DNA of 64,000 bases from Gordius sp. MW1. Lineage: Eukaryota > Nematomorpha > Gordioida > Gordea > Gordiidae. The notes beneath the pieces are model-generated. The model was given only the letters and a program-made list of their open reading frames with translations. It was not told the DNA's origin and made no database searches. The DNA lies in assembly GCA_964036665.1 (NCBI GenBank), contig OZ038526.1:13144001-13208000 (forward strand). Direction: 5' to 3'. Numbering within the stretch: the stretch's first letter is position 1; every line of letters starts with the position of its first letter. The translations under genes were made by a program, and so were the position numbers. Of the stretch, positions 23,924 to 37,153 are shown piece by piece.

Positions 23924-24180
23924 AATCGAGGATAATAGGATTCTCAAATTGGCTTACTTTTATATATTTTTTCTGCTCTTTCACATAGAATCGAAAAAAA
24001 ATAAATATTTTTACCTCAAAATTTTTACTAAAAACTATTACTTTGAAATCATGATCGCATAGAGCAGTTTTCAAAAATTAAGCACTCACGTTGCGATACA
24101 ACAAACTAATCGCAACAATAAAACGTTGTCTTTTGATCAAAATGATAGTTCTCGCAGCTTAAAACCTCTTTTCGGAAGTC
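23924..24180 (+). repeat. Truncated monomer M71, 257 bp
   Basis: Same junction again (near 24026/24027) and the same TTTTGATCAAAA tail as M64. It is followed by an ACCTGAAAATT monomer, as M64 is, so M70-M72 is a copy of M63-M65. Confidence 0.95.
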
Positions 24181-25560
24181 AATCGAGGATAATAGGATTC
24201 TCAAATTGGCTTACTTTTATATATTTTTTCATGCTCTTTCACATAGAATCGAAAAAAATAAATATTTTTACCTGAAAATTTTTCACATATTTTTCTTTGA
24301 ACCGTATTCATCCGATGAAAGTTGTCGTTTTCAGACGTGGTTTCTATGATCCCAAGTAAAAATTTATCAGAATCTAAAAACTATTACTTTGAAATCATGA
24401 TCGCATAGAGCAGTTTTCAAAAATTAAGCACTCACGTTGCGATACAACAAACTAATCGCCACAATAAAACGTTGTCTTTTGTCAAAACGATAGTTCTCGC
24501 AGTTTAAAACCTCTTTTCGGAAGTCAATCGAGGATAATAAGATTCTAAAATTGGCTTACTTTTATATATTTTTTCATGCTCTTTCACATAGAATCGAAAA
24601 AAATAAATATTTTTACCTCAAAATTTTTCACATATTTTTCTTTGAACCGTATTCATCCGATGAAAGTTGTCGTTTTCAGACGTGGTTTCTATGATCCCAA
24701 GTAAAAATTTATCAGAATTTAAAAACTATTACTTTGAAATCATGATCGCATAGAGCAGTTTTCAAAAATTAAGCACTCACGTTGCGATACAACAAACTAA
24801 TCGCAACAATAAAACGTTGTCTTTTGTCAAAATGATAGTTCTCGCAGCTTAAAACCTCTTTTCGGAAGTCAATCGAGGATAATAGGATTCTCAAATTGGC
24901 TTACTTTTATATATTTTTTCATGCTCTTTCACATAGAATCGAAAAAAATAAATATTTTTACCTCAAAATTTTTCACATATTTTTCTTTGTACCGTATTCA
25001 TCCGATGAAAGTTGTCGTTTTCAGACGTGGTTTCTATGATCCCAAGTAAAAATTTATCAGAATCTAAAAACTATTACTTTGAAATCATGATCGCATAGAG
25101 CAGTTTTTAAAAATTAAGCACTCACGTTGCGATACAACAAACTAATCGCAACAATAAAACGTTGTCTTTTGTCAAAATGATAGTTCTCTCAGCTTAAAAC
25201 CTCTTTTCGGAAGTCAATCGAGGATAATAGGATTCTCAAATTGGCTTACTTTTATATATTTTTTCATGCTCTTTCACATAGAATCGAAAAAAATAAATAT
25301 TTTTGCCTCAAAATTTTTCACATATTTTCCTTTGTACCGTATTCATCCGATGAAAGTTGTCGTTTTCAGACGTGGTTTCTATGATCCCAAGTAAAAATTT
25401 ATCAGACTCTAAAAACTATTACCTTGAAATCATGATCGCATAGAGCAGTTTTCAAAAATTAAGCACTCACGTTGCGATACAACAAACTAATCGCCACAAT
25501 AAAACGTTGTCTTTTGTCAAAACGATAGTTCTCGCAGTTTAAAACCTCTTTTCGGAAGTC

Positions 25561-26248
25561 AATCGAGGATAATAGGATTCTAAAATTGGCTTACTTTTAT
25601 ATATTTTTTCATGCTCTTTCACATAGAATCGAAAAAAATAAATATTTTTACCTCAAAATTTTTCACATATTTTTCTTTGAACCGTATTCATCCGATGAAA
25701 GTTGTCGTTTTCAGACGTGGTTTCTATGATTCCAAGTAAAAATTTATCAGAATTTAAAAACTATTACTTTGAAATCATGATCGCATAGAGCAGTTTTTAA
25801 AAATTAAGCACTCACGTTGCGATACAACACACTAATCGCCACAATAAAACGTTGTCTTTTGTCAAAACGATAGTTCTCGCAGTTTAAAACCTCTTTTCGG
25901 AAGTCAATCGAGGATAATAGGATTCTAAAATTGGCTTACTTTTATATATTTTTTCATGCTCTTTCACATAGAATCGAAAAAAATAAATAATTTTGCCTCA
26001 AATTTTTCACATATTTTTCTTTGAACCGTATTCATCCGATGAAAGTTGTCGTTTTCAGACGTGGTTTCTATGATCCCAAGTAAAAATTTATCAGAATTAA
26101 AAACTATTACTTTGAAATCATGATCGCATAGAGCAGTTTTCAAAAATTAAGCACTCACGTTGCGATACAACAAACTAATCGCCACAATAAAACGTTGTCT
26201 TTTGTCAAAACGATAGTTCTCGCAGTTTAAAACCTCTTTTCGGAAGTC
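25561..26248 (+). repeat. Dimer M76-M77, first copy (688 bp)
   Basis: M76 has GATTCCAAG, GTTTTTAAAAATT and ACAACACACTAATCGCC. M77 has AATAATTTTGCCTC, one A less in the following run, and AGAATTAAAAAC. The pair is repeated immediately with the same length. Confidence 0.88.
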
Positions 26249-26936
26249 AATCGAGGATAATAGGATTCTAAAATTGGCTTACTTTTATATATTTTTTCAT
26301 GCTCTTTCACATAGAATCGAAAAAAATAAATATTTTTACCTCAAAATTTTTCACATATTTTTCTTTGAACCGTATTCATCCGATGAAAGTTGTCGTTTTC
26401 AGACGTGGTTTCTATGATTCCAAGTAAAAATTTATCAGAATTTAAAAACTATTACTTTGAAATCATGATCGCATAGAGCAGTTTTTAAAAATTAAGCACT
26501 CACGTTGCGATACAACACACTAATCGCCACAATAAAACGTTGTCTTTTGTCAAAACGATAGTTCTCGCAGTTTAAAACCTCTTTTCGGAAGTCAATCGAG
26601 GATAATAGGATTCTAAAATTGGCTTACTTTTATATATTTTTTCATGCTCTTTCACATAGAATCGAAAAAAATAAATAATTTTGCCTCAAATTTTTCACAT
26701 ATTTTTCTTTGAACCGTATTCATCCGATGAAAGTTGTCGTTTTCAGACGTGGTTTCTATGATCCCAAGTAAAAATTTATCAGAATTAAAAACTATTACTT
26801 TGAAATCATGATCGCATAGAGCAGTTTTCAAAAATTAAGCACTCACGTTGCGATACAACAAACTAATCGCAACAATAAAACGTTGTCTTTTGTCAAAATG
26901 ATAGTTCTCGCAGCTTAAAACCTCTTTTCGGAAGTC
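26249..26936 (+). repeat. Dimer M78-M79, second copy (688 bp)
   Basis: Repeats M76-M77. Only the tail of M79 differs (CGCAAC, AATGATAG, CAGCTT instead of CGCCAC, AACGATAG, CAGTTT). That tail connects it to the following 2027-bp array, in which M85 and M91 have the same body and tail. Confidence 0.88.
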
Positions 26937-27971
26937 AATCGAGGATAATAGGATTCTCAAATTGGCTTACTTTTATATATTTTTTCATGCTCTTTCACAT
27001 AGAATCGAAAAAAATAAATATTTTTACTTCAAAATTTTTCACATATTTTTCTTTGTACCGTATTCATCCGATGAAAGTTGTCGTTTTCAGACGTGGTTTC
27101 TATGATCCCAAGTAAAAATTTATCAGAATCTAAAAACTATTACTTTGAAATAATGATCGCATAGAGCAGTTTTTAAAAATTAAGCACTCACGTTGCGATA
27201 CAACAAACTAATCGCAACAATAAAACGTTGTCTTTTGTCAAAATGATAGTTCTCGCAGCTTAAAACCTCTTTTCGGAAGTCAATCGAGGATAATAGGATT
27301 CTCAAATTGGCTTACTTTTATATATTTTTTAATGCTCTTTCACATAGAATCGAAAAAAATAAATATTTTTACCTCAAAATTTTTCACATATTTTTCTTTG
27401 AACCGTATTCATCCGATGAAAGTTGTCGTTTTCAGACGTGGTTTCTATGATTCCAAGTAAAAATTTATCAGAATTTAAAAACTATTACTTTGAAATCATG
27501 ATCGCATAGAGCAGTTTTTAAAAATTAAGCACTTACGTTGCGATACAACAAACTAATTGCAACAATATAACGTTGTCTTTTGTCAAAATGATAGTTGTCG
27601 CAGCTTAAAACCTCTTTTCGGAAGTCAATCGAGGATAATAGGATTCTCAAATTGGCTTACTTTTATATATTTTTTCATGCTCTTTCACATAAAATCGAAA
27701 AAAATAAATATTTTTGCCTCAAAATTTTTCACATATTTTTCTTTGAACCGTATTCATCCGATGAAAGTTGTCGTTTTCAGACGTGGTTTCTATGATCCCA
27801 AGTAAAAATTTATCAGAATCTAAAAACTATTACTTTGAAATCATGATCGCATAGAGCAGTTTTCAAAAATTAAGCACTCACGTTGCGATACAACAAACTA
27901 ATCGCCACAATAAAACGTTGTCTTTTGTCAAAACGATAGTTCTCGCAGTTTAAAACCTCTTTTCGGAAGTC

Positions 27972-29998
27972 AATCGAGGATAATAGGATTCTAAAATTGG
28001 CTTACTTTTATATATTTTTTCATGCTCTTTCACATAGAATCGAAAAAAATAAATATTTTTCATCCGATGAAAGTTGTCGTTTTCAGACGTGGTTTCTATG
28101 ATCCCAAGTAAAAATTTATCAGAATTTAAAAACTATTACTTTGAAATCATGATCGCATAGAGCAGTTTTCAAAAATTAAGCACTCACGTTGCGATACAAT
28201 AACTAATCGCAACAATAAAACGTTGTCTTTTGTCAAAATGATAGTTCTCGCAGCTTAAAACCTCTTTTCGGAAGTCAATCGAGGATAATAGGATTCTCAA
28301 ATTGGCTTACTTTTATATATTTTTTCATGCTCTTTCACATAGAATCGAAAAAAATAAATATTTTTCCTCAAAATTTTTCACATATTTTTCTTTGAACCGT
28401 ATTCATCCGATGAAAGTTGTCGTTTTCAGACGTGGTTTCTATGATTCCAAGTAAAAATTTATCAGAATTTAAAAACTATTACTTTGAAATCATGATCGCA
28501 TAGAGCAGTTTTTAAAAATTAAGCACTCACGTTGCGATACAACACACTAATCGCCACAATAAAACGTTGTCTTTTGTCAAAACGATAGTTCTCGCAGTTT
28601 AAAACCTCTTTTCGGAAGTCAATCGAGGATAATAGGATTCTAAAATTGGCTTACTTTTATATATTTTTTCATGCTCTTTCACATAGAATCGAAAAAAATA
28701 AATAATTTTGCCTCAAATTTTTCACATATTTTTCTTTGAACCGTATTCATCCGATGAAAGTTGTCGTTTTCAGACGTGGTTTCTATGATCCCAAGTAAAA
28801 ATTTATCAGAATTAAAAACTATTACTTTGAAATCATGATCGCATAGAGCAGTTTTCAAAAATTAAGCACTCACGTTGCGATACAACAAACTAATCGCAAC
28901 AATAAAACGTTGTCTTTTGTCAAAATGATAGTTCTCGCAGCTTAAAACCTCTTTTCGGAAGTCAATCGAGGATAATAGGATTCTCAAATTGGCTTACTTT
29001 TATATATTTTTTCATGCTCTTTCACATAGAATCGAAAAAAATAAATATTTTTACTTCAAAATTTTTCACATATTTTTCTTTGTACCGTATTCATCCGATG
29101 AAAGTTGTCGTTTTCAGACGTGGTTTCTATGATCCCAAGTAAAAATTTATCAGAATCTAAAAACTATTACTTTGAAATAATGATCGCATAGAGCAGTTTT
29201 TAAAAATTAAGCACTCACGTTGCGATACAACAAACTAATCGCAACAATAAAACGTTGTCTTTTGTCAAAATGATAGTTCTCGCAGCTTAAAACCTCTTTT
29301 CGGAAGTCAATCGAGGATAATAGGATTCTCAAATTGGCTTACTTTTATATATTTTTTAATGCTCTTTCACATAGAATCGAAAAAAATAAATATTTTTACC
29401 TCAAAATTTTTCACATATTTTTCTTTGAACCGTATTCATCCGATGAAAGTTGTCGTTTTCAGACGTGGTTTCTATGATTCCAAGTAAAAATTTATCAGAA
29501 TTTAAAAACTATTACTTTGAAATCATGATCGCATAGAGCAGTTTTTAAAAATTAAGCACTTACGTTGCGATACAACAAACTAATTGCAACAATATAACGT
29601 TGTCTTTTGTCAAAATGATAGTTGTCGCAGCTTAAAACCTCTTTTCGGAAGTCAATCGAGGATAATAGGATTCTCAAATTGGCTTACTTTTATATATTTT
29701 TTCATGCTCTTTCACATAAAATCGAAAAAAATAAATATTTTTGCCTCAAAATTTTTCACATATTTTTCTTTGAACCGTATTCATCCGATGAAAGTTGTCG
29801 TTTTCAGACGTGGTTTCTATGATCCCAAGTAAAAATTTATCAGAATCTAAAAACTATTACTTTGAAATCATGATCGCATAGAGCAGTTTTCAAAAATTAA
29901 GCACTCACGTTGCGATACAACAAACTAATCGCCACAATAAAACGTTGTCTTTTGTCAAAACGATAGTTCTCGCAGTTTAAAACCTCTTTTCGGAAGTC
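27972..29998 (+). repeat. Higher-order repeat D, unit 1 (2027 bp, M83-M88)
   Basis: Six monomers of 305, 344, 343, 345, 345 and 345 bp, starting at 27972, 28277, 28621, 28964, 29309 and 29654. Markers in order: a 39-bp deletion; TTTTTCCTC with GATTCCAAG; AATAATTTTGCC; ACTTCAAAA with GAAATAATGATC; TTTTTTAATGCTC with CACTTACG; CACATAAAATCG. The four monomers before it (26594-27971) match its last four. Confidence 0.93.
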
Positions 29999-32025
29999 AA
30001 TCGAGGATAATAGGATTCTAAAATTGGCTTACTTTTATATATTTTTTCATGCTCTTTCACATAGAATCGAAAAAAATAAATATTTTTCATCCGATGAAAG
30101 TTGTCGTTTTCAGACGTGGTTTCTATGATCCCAAGTAAAAATTTATCAGAATTTAAAAACTATTACTTTGAAATCATGATCGCATAGAGCAGTTTTCAAA
30201 AATTAAGCACTCACGTTGCGATACAATAACTAATCGCAACAATAAAACGTTGTCTTTTGTCAAAATGATAGTTCTCGCAGCTTAAAACCTCTTTTCGGAA
30301 GTCAATCGAGGATAATAGGATTCTCAAATTGGCTTACTTTTATATATTTTTTCATGCTCTTTCACATAGAATCGAAAAAAATAAATATTTTTCCTCAAAA
30401 TTTTTCACATATTTTTCTTTGAACCGTATTCATCCGATGAAAGTTGTCGTTTTCAGACGTGGTTTCTATGATTCCAAGTAAAAATTTATCAGAATTTAAA
30501 AACTATTACTTTGAAATCATGATCGCATAGAGCAGTTTTTAAAAATTAAGCACTCACGTTGCGATACAACACACTAATCGCCACAATAAAACGTTGTCTT
30601 TTGTCAAAACGATAGTTCTCGCAGTTTAAAACCTCTTTTCGGAAGTCAATCGAGGATAATAGGATTCTAAAATTGGCTTACTTTTATATATTTTTTCATG
30701 CTCTTTCACATAGAATCGAAAAAAATAAATAATTTTGCCTCAAATTTTTCACATATTTTTCTTTGAACCGTATTCATCCGATGAAAGTTGTCGTTTTCAG
30801 ACGTGGTTTCTATGATCCCAAGTAAAAATTTATCAGAATTAAAAACTATTACTTTGAAATCATGATCGCATAGAGCAGTTTTCAAAAATTAAGCACTCAC
30901 GTTGCGATACAACAAACTAATCGCAACAATAAAACGTTGTCTTTTGTCAAAATGATAGTTCTCGCAGCTTAAAACCTCTTTTCGGAAGTCAATCGAGGAT
31001 AATAGGATTCTCAAATTGGCTTACTTTTATATATTTTTTCATGCTCTTTCACATAGAATCGAAAAAAATAAATATTTTTACTTCAAAATTTTTCACATAT
31101 TTTTCTTTGTACCGTATTCATCCGATGAAAGTTGTCGTTTTCAGACGTGGTTTCTATGATCCCAAGTAAAAATTTATCAGAATCTAAAAACTATTACTTT
31201 GAAATAATGATCGCATAGAGCAGTTTTTAAAAATTAAGCACTCACGTTGCGATACAACAAACTAATCGCAACAATAAAACGTTGTCTTTTGTCAAAATGA
31301 TAGTTCTCGCAGCTTAAAACCTCTTTTCGGAAGTCAATCGAGGATAATAGGATTCTCAAATTGGCTTACTTTTATATATTTTTTAATGCTCTTTCACATA
31401 GAATCGAAAAAAATAAATATTTTTACCTCAAAATTTTTCACATATTTTTCTTTGAACCGTATTCATCCGATGAAAGTTGTCGTTTTCAGACGTGGTTTCT
31501 ATGATTCCAAGTAAAAATTTATCAGAATTTAAAAACTATTACTTTGAAATCATGATCGCATAGAGCAGTTTTTAAAAATTAAGCACTTACGTTGCGATAC
31601 AACAAACTAATTGCAACAATATAACGTTGTCTTTTGTCAAAATGATAGTTGTCGCAGCTTAAAACCTCTTTTCGGAAGTCAATCGAGGATAATAGGATTC
31701 TCAAATTGGCTTACTTTTATATATTTTTTCATGCTCTTTCACATAAAATCGAAAAAAATAAATATTTTTGCCTCAAAATTTTTCACATATTTTTCTTTGA
31801 ACCGTATTCATCCGATGAAAGTTGTCGTTTTCAGACGTGGTTTCTATGATCCCAAGTAAAAATTTATCAGAATCTAAAAACTATTACTTTGAAATCATGA
31901 TCGCATAGAGCAGTTTTCAAAAATTAAGCACTCACGTTGCGATACAACAAACTAATCGCCACAATAAAACGTTGTCTTTTGTCAAAACGATAGTTCTCGC
32001 AGTTTAAAACCTCTTTTCGGAAGTC
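29999..32025 (+). repeat. Higher-order repeat D, unit 2 (2027 bp, M89-M94)
   Basis: Monomer starts are 29999, 30304, 30648, 30991, 31336 and 31681. Same length and same markers as unit 1. I found no difference in the stretches I compared base by base, making this the most homogeneous repeat in the window. Confidence 0.93.
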
Positions 32026-32330
32026 AATCGAGGATAATAGGATTCTAAAATTGGCTTACTTTTATATATTTTTTCATGCTCTTTCACATAGAATCGAAAA
32101 AAATAAATATTTTTCATCCGATGAAAGTTGTCGTTTTCAGACGTGGTTTCTATGATCCCAAGTAAAAATTTATCAGAATTTAAAAACTATTACTTTGAAA
32201 TCATGATCGCATAGAGCAGTTTTCAAAAATTAAGCACTCACGTTGCGATACAATAACTAATCGCAACAATAAAACGTTGTCTTTTGTCAAAATGATAGTT
32301 CTCGCAGCTTAAAACCTCTTTTCGGAAGTC
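32026..32330 (+). repeat. Higher-order repeat D, third unit, 39-bp-deleted monomer (M95)
   Basis: Third occurrence of the 305-bp monomer at exact 2027-bp spacing (27972, 29999, 32026). Positions 90-128 are missing, joining AATATTTTT directly to CATCCGATG; one further base is missing at ACAATAAC. The periodicity continues into M96 up to about 32420-32500 and then stops. Confidence 0.94.
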
Positions 32331-34399
32331 AATCGAGGATAATAGGATTCTCAAATTGGCTTACTTTTATATATTTTTTCATGCTCTTTCACATAGAATC
32401 GAAAAAAATAAATATTTTTCCTCAAAATTTTTCACATATTTTTCTTTGAACCGTATTCATCCGATGAAAGTTGTCGTTTTCAGACGTGGTTTCTATGATC
32501 CCAAGTAAAAATTTATCAGAATCTAAAAACTATTACTTTGAAATCATGATCGCATAGAGCAGTTTTAAAAAATTAAGCACTCACGTTGCGATACAACAAA
32601 CTAATCGCCACAATAAAACGTTGTCTTTTGTCAAAACGATAGTTCTCGCAGTTTAAAACCTCTTTTCGGAAGTCAATCGAGGATAATAGGATTCTAAAAT
32701 TGGCTTACTTTTATATATTTTTTCATGCTCTTTCACATAGAATCGAAAAAAATAAATATTTTTACCTAAAAACTTTTCACATATTTTTCTTTGAACCGTA
32801 TTCATCCGATGAAAGTTGTCGTTTTCAGACGTGGTTTCTATGATCCCAAGTAAAAATTTATCAGAATTTAAAAACTATTACTTTGAAATCATGATCGCAT
32901 AGAGCAGTTTTCAAAAATTAAGCACTCACGTTGCGATACAACAAACTAATCGCAACAATAAAACGTTGTCTTTTGTCAAAATGATAGTTCTCGCAGCTTA
33001 AAACCTCTTTTCGGAAGTCAATCGAGGATAATAGGATTCTCAAATTGGCTTACTTTTATATATTTTTTCATGCTCTTTCACATAGAATCGAAAAAAATAA
33101 ATATTTTTACCTCAAAATTTTTCACATATTTTTCTTTGAACCGTATTCATCCGATGAAAGTTGTCGTTTTCAGACGTGGTTTCTATGATTCCAAGTAAAA
33201 ATTTATCAGAATTTAAAAACTATTACTTTGAAATCATGATCGCATAGAGCAGTTTTTAAAAATTAAGCACTTACGTTGCGATACAACAAACTAATTGCAA
33301 CAATATAACGTTGTCTTTTGTCAAAATGATAGTTGTCGCAGCTTAAAACCTCTTTTCGGAAGTCAATCGAGGATAATAGGATTCTAAAATTGGCTTACTT
33401 TTATATATTTTTTCATGCTCTTTCACATAGAATCGAAAAAAATAAATATTTTTACCTCAAAATTTTTCACATATTTTTCTTTGAACCGTATTCATCCGAT
33501 GAAAGTTGTCGTTTTCAGACGTGGTTTCTATCATCCCAAGTAAAAATTTATCAGAATCTAAAAACTATTACTTTGAAATCATGATCGCATAGAGCAGTTT
33601 TCAAAAATTAAGCACTCACGTTGCGATACAACAAACTAATCGCCACAATAAAACGTTGTCTTTTGTCAAAACGAAAGTTCTCGCAGTTTAAAACCTCTTT
33701 TCGGAAGTCAATCGAGGATAATAGGATTCTAAAATTGGCTTACTTTTATATATTTTTTCATGCTCTTTCACATAGAATCGAAAAAAATAAATATTTTTAC
33801 CTCAAAATTTTTCACATATTTTTCTTTGAACCGTATTCATCCGATAAAAGTTGTCGTTTTCAGACGTGGTTTCTATGATCCCAAGTAAAAATTTATCAGA
33901 ATCTAAAAACTATTACTTTGAAATCATGATCGCATAGAGCAGTTTTCAAATATTAAGCACTCACGTTGCGATACAACAAACTAATCGCCACAATAAAACG
34001 TTGTCTTTTGTCAAAACGATAGTTCTCGCAGTTTAAAACCTCTTTTCGGAAGTCAATCGAGGATAATAGGATTCTAAAATTGGCTTACTTTTATATATTT
34101 TTTCATGCTCTTTCACATAGAATCGAAAAAAATAAATATTTTTACCTCAAAATTTTTCACATATTTTTCTTTGAACCGTATTCATCCGATGAAAGTTGTC
34201 GTTTTCAGACAAGGTTTCTATGATCCCAAGTAAAAATTTATCAGAATTTAAAAACTATTACTTTGAAATCATGATCGCATAGAGCAGTTTTCAAAAATTA
34301 AGCACTCACGTTGCGATACAACAAACTAATCGCAACAATAAAACGTTGTCTTTTGTCAAAATGATAGTTCTCGCAGCTTAAAACCTCTTTTCGGAAGTC
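32331..34399 (+). repeat. Flank of repeat D: M96-M101
   Basis: Monomer starts are 32331, 32675, 33020, 33365, 33710 and 34055. M96 begins like M84 and M90 (TTTTTCCTC) but continues with GATCCCAAG and GTTTTAAAAAATT, so the 2027-bp periodicity ends inside it. M97 has CCTAAAAACTTTTC. M99 has TATCATCCC, which removes a stop and lengthens a chance frame. M100 has GATAAAAGTTG, M101 CAGACAAGG. The same order recurs at 43607-45675. Confidence 0.87.
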
Positions 34400-36118
34400 A
34401 ATCGAGGATAATAGGATTCTCAAATTGGCTTACTTTTATATATTTTTTCATGCTCTTTCACATAGAATCGAAAAACATAAATATTTTTACCTCAAAATTT
34501 TTCACATATTTTTCTTTGTACCGTGTTCATCCGATGAAAGTTGTCGTTTTCAGACGTGGTTTCTATGATCCCAAGTAAAAATTTATCAGAATCTAAAAAC
34601 TATTACTTTGAAATCATGATTGCATAGAGCAGTTTTTAAAAATTAAGCACTCACGTTGCGATACAACAAACTAATCGCAACAATAAAACGTTGTCTTTTG
34701 TCAAAATGATAGTTCTCGCAGCTTAAAACCTCTTTTCGGAAGTCAATCGAGGATAATAGGATTCTCAAATTGGCTTACTTTTATATTTTTTCATGCTCTT
34801 TCACATAGAATCGAAAAAAATAAATATTTTTGCCTCAAAATATTTCACATATTTTTCTTTGTACCGTATTCATACGATGAAAGTTGTCGTTTTCAGACGT
34901 GGTTTCTATGATCCCAAGTAAAAATTTATCAGAATCTAAAAACTATTACTTTGAAATCATGATCGCATAGAGCAGTTTTTAAAAATTAAGCACTCACGTT
35001 GCGATACAACAAACTAATCGCAACAATAAAACGTTGTCTTTTGTCAAAATGATAGTTCTCGCAGCTTAAAACCTCTTTTCGGAAGTCAATCGAGGATAAT
35101 AGGATTCTCAAATTGGCTTACTTTTATATATTTTTTCATGCTCTTTCACATAGAATCGAAAAAAATAAATATTTTTACCTCAAAATTTTTCACATATTTT
35201 TCTTTGAACCGTATTCATCCGATGAAAGTTGTCGTTTTCAGACGAGGTTTCTATGATCCCAAGTAAAAATTTATCAGAATTTAAAAACTATTACTTTGAA
35301 ATCATGATCGCATAGAGCAGTTTTCAAAAATTAAGCACTCACGTTGCGATACAACAAACTAATCGCAACAATAAAACGTTGTCTTTTGTCAAAATGATAG
35401 TTCTCGCAGCTTAAAACCTCTTTTCGGAAGTCAATCGAGGATAATAGGATTCTAAAATTGGCTTACTTTTATATATTTTTTCATGCTCTTTCACATAGAA
35501 TCGAAAAAAATAAATATTTTTACCTCAAAATTTTTCACATATTTTTCTTTGAACCGTATTCATCCGATGAAAGTTGTCGTTTTCAGACGTGGTTTCTATG
35601 ATCCCAAGTAAAAATTTATCAGAATCTAAAAACTATTACTTTGAAATCATGATCGCATAGAGCATCAAAAATTAAGCACTCACGTTGCGATACAACAAAC
35701 TAATCGCCACAATAAAACGTTGTCTTTTGTCAAAACGAAAGTTCTCGCAGTTTAAAACCTCTTTTCGGAAGTCAATCGAGGATAATAGGATTCTAAAATT
35801 GGCTTACTTTTATATATTTTTTCATGCTCTTTCACATAGAATCGAAAAAAATAAATATTTTTACCTCAAAATTTTTCATATATTTTTCTTTGAACCGTAT
35901 TCATCCGATGAAAGTTGTCGTTTTCAGACGTGGTTTCTATGATCCCAAGTAAAAATTTATCAGAATCTAAAAACTATTACTTTGAAATCATGATCGCATA
36001 GAGCAGTTTTCAAAAATTAAGCACTCACGTTGCGATACAACAAACTAATCGCCATAATAAAACGTTGTCTTTTGTCAAAACGAAAGTTCTCGCAGTTTAA
36101 AACCTCTTTTCGGAAGTC
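34400..36118 (+). repeat. Five-monomer segment M102-M106, first copy
   Basis: Monomer starts are 34400, 34745, 35088, 35433 and 35774. Markers in order: GAAAAACATAAAT with GTACCGTGTTC; CAAAATATTTCAC; CAGACGAGG; C22A with a 4-bp loss giving AGAGCATCAAAA (341 bp); AACGAAAG. It recurs in order at 40163-41883, 5763-5765 bp downstream. Confidence 0.87.
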
Positions 36119-37153
36119 AATCGAGGATAATAGGATTCTAAAATTGGCTTACTTTTATATATTTTTTCATGCTCTTTCACATAGAATCGAAAAAAATAAA
36201 TATTTTTACCTCAAAATTTTTCACATATTTTTCTTTGAACCGTATTCATCCGATGAAAGTTGTCGTTTTCAGACGTGGTTTCTATGATCCCAAGTAAAAA
36301 TTTATCAGAATCTAAAAACTATTACTTTGAAATCATGATCGCATAGAGCAGTTTTCAAAAATTAAGCACTCACGTTGCGATACAACAAACTAATCGCCAC
36401 AATAAAACGTTGTCTTTTGTCAAAACGATAGTTCTCGCAGTTTAAAACCTCTTTTCGGAAGTCAATCGAGGATAATAGGATTCTCAAATTGGCTTACTTT
36501 TATATATTTTTTCATGCTCTTTCACATAGAATCGAAAAAAATAAATATTTTTGCCTCAAAATATTTCACATATTTTTCTTTGTACCGTATTCATCCGATG
36601 AAAGTTGTCGTTTTCAGACGTGGTTTCTATGATCCCAAGTAAAAATTTATCAGAATCTAAAAACTATTACTTTGAAATCATGATCGCATAGAGCAGTTTT
36701 TAAAAATTAAGCACTCACGTTGCGATACAACAAACTAATCGCAACAATAAAACGTTGTCTTTTGTCAAAATGATAGTTCTCGCAGCTTAAAACCTCTTTT
36801 CGGAAGTCAATCGAGGATAATAGGATTCTCAAATTGGCTTACTTTTATATATTTTTTCATGCTCTTTCACATAGAATCGAAAAAAATAAATATTTTTACC
36901 TCAAAATTTTTCACATATTTTTCTTTGAACCGTATTCATCCGATGAAAGTTGTCGTTTTCAGACGAGGTTTCTATGATCCCAAGTAAAAATTTATCAGAA
37001 TTTAAAAACTATTACTTTGAAATTATGATCGCATAGAGCAGTTTTCAAAAATTAAGCACTCACGTTGCGATACAACAAACTAATCGCAACAATAAAACGT
37101 TGTCTTTTGTCAAAATGATAGTTCTCGCAGCTTAAAACCTCTTTTCGGAAGTC
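35433..37153 (+). repeat. Higher-order repeat E, unit 1 (1721 bp, M105-M109)
   Basis: Monomers start at 35433, 35774, 36119, 36464 and 36809 and are 341, 345, 345, 345 and 345 bp. Markers in order: AGAGCATCAAAA; AACGAAAG before the second; CGCCATAAT before the third; CAAAATATTTCAC with TTTGTACCG; CAGACGAGG with GAAATTATGATC. Confidence 0.92.

Larger units (their letters stand above)
21344..24180 (+). repeat. Block with 89-bp-deleted monomers (M63-M71)
   Basis: Monomer starts are 21344, 21688, 21945, 22291, 22635, 22891, 23234, 23580 and 23924. The order is full TTTTCTGCTC monomer, short monomer, ACCTGAAAATT monomer, full, short, two diverged monomers (M68 with AAAAAATTAATATT and CAGAGATGG; M69 with TTGTCTTGTCAAAACG before it), full, short. 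M63-M65 recur as M70-M72 (23580-24525) at an offset of 2236 bp. M66-M67 repeat M63-M64. Confidence 0.88.
24181..27971 (+). repeat. Block D1: CGCCAC/AACGATAG subfamily monomers M72-M82
   Basis: Monomer starts are 24181, 24526, 24871, 25216, 25561, 25906, 26249, 26594, 26937, 27282 and 27627. A linked set of changes appears here: A280C, T308C and C323T in one monomer and C22A in the next. TTTTGATCAAAA disappears entirely from this point until 39.8 kb. M74, M75 and M80 have TTTGTACCG in place of TTTGAACCG. M77 and M79 are 343 bp with AATAATTTTGCCTC. Confidence 0.87.
30991..34744 (+). repeat. Segmental duplication, left copy (about 3.8 kb)
   Basis: M92-M102 match M125-M135 in order: GAAATAATGATC, AATGCTC, CACATAAAATCG, ACAATAAC, TTTTTCCTC, CCTAAAAACTTTTC, CACTTACG, GTTGTCGCAG before M99, AACGAAAG before M100, then GTACCGTGTTC. 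Offset is 11237 bp before the 39-bp-deleted monomer and 11276 bp after it. The difference is exactly the 39-bp deletion, present here and absent from the other copy. Confidence 0.85.
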
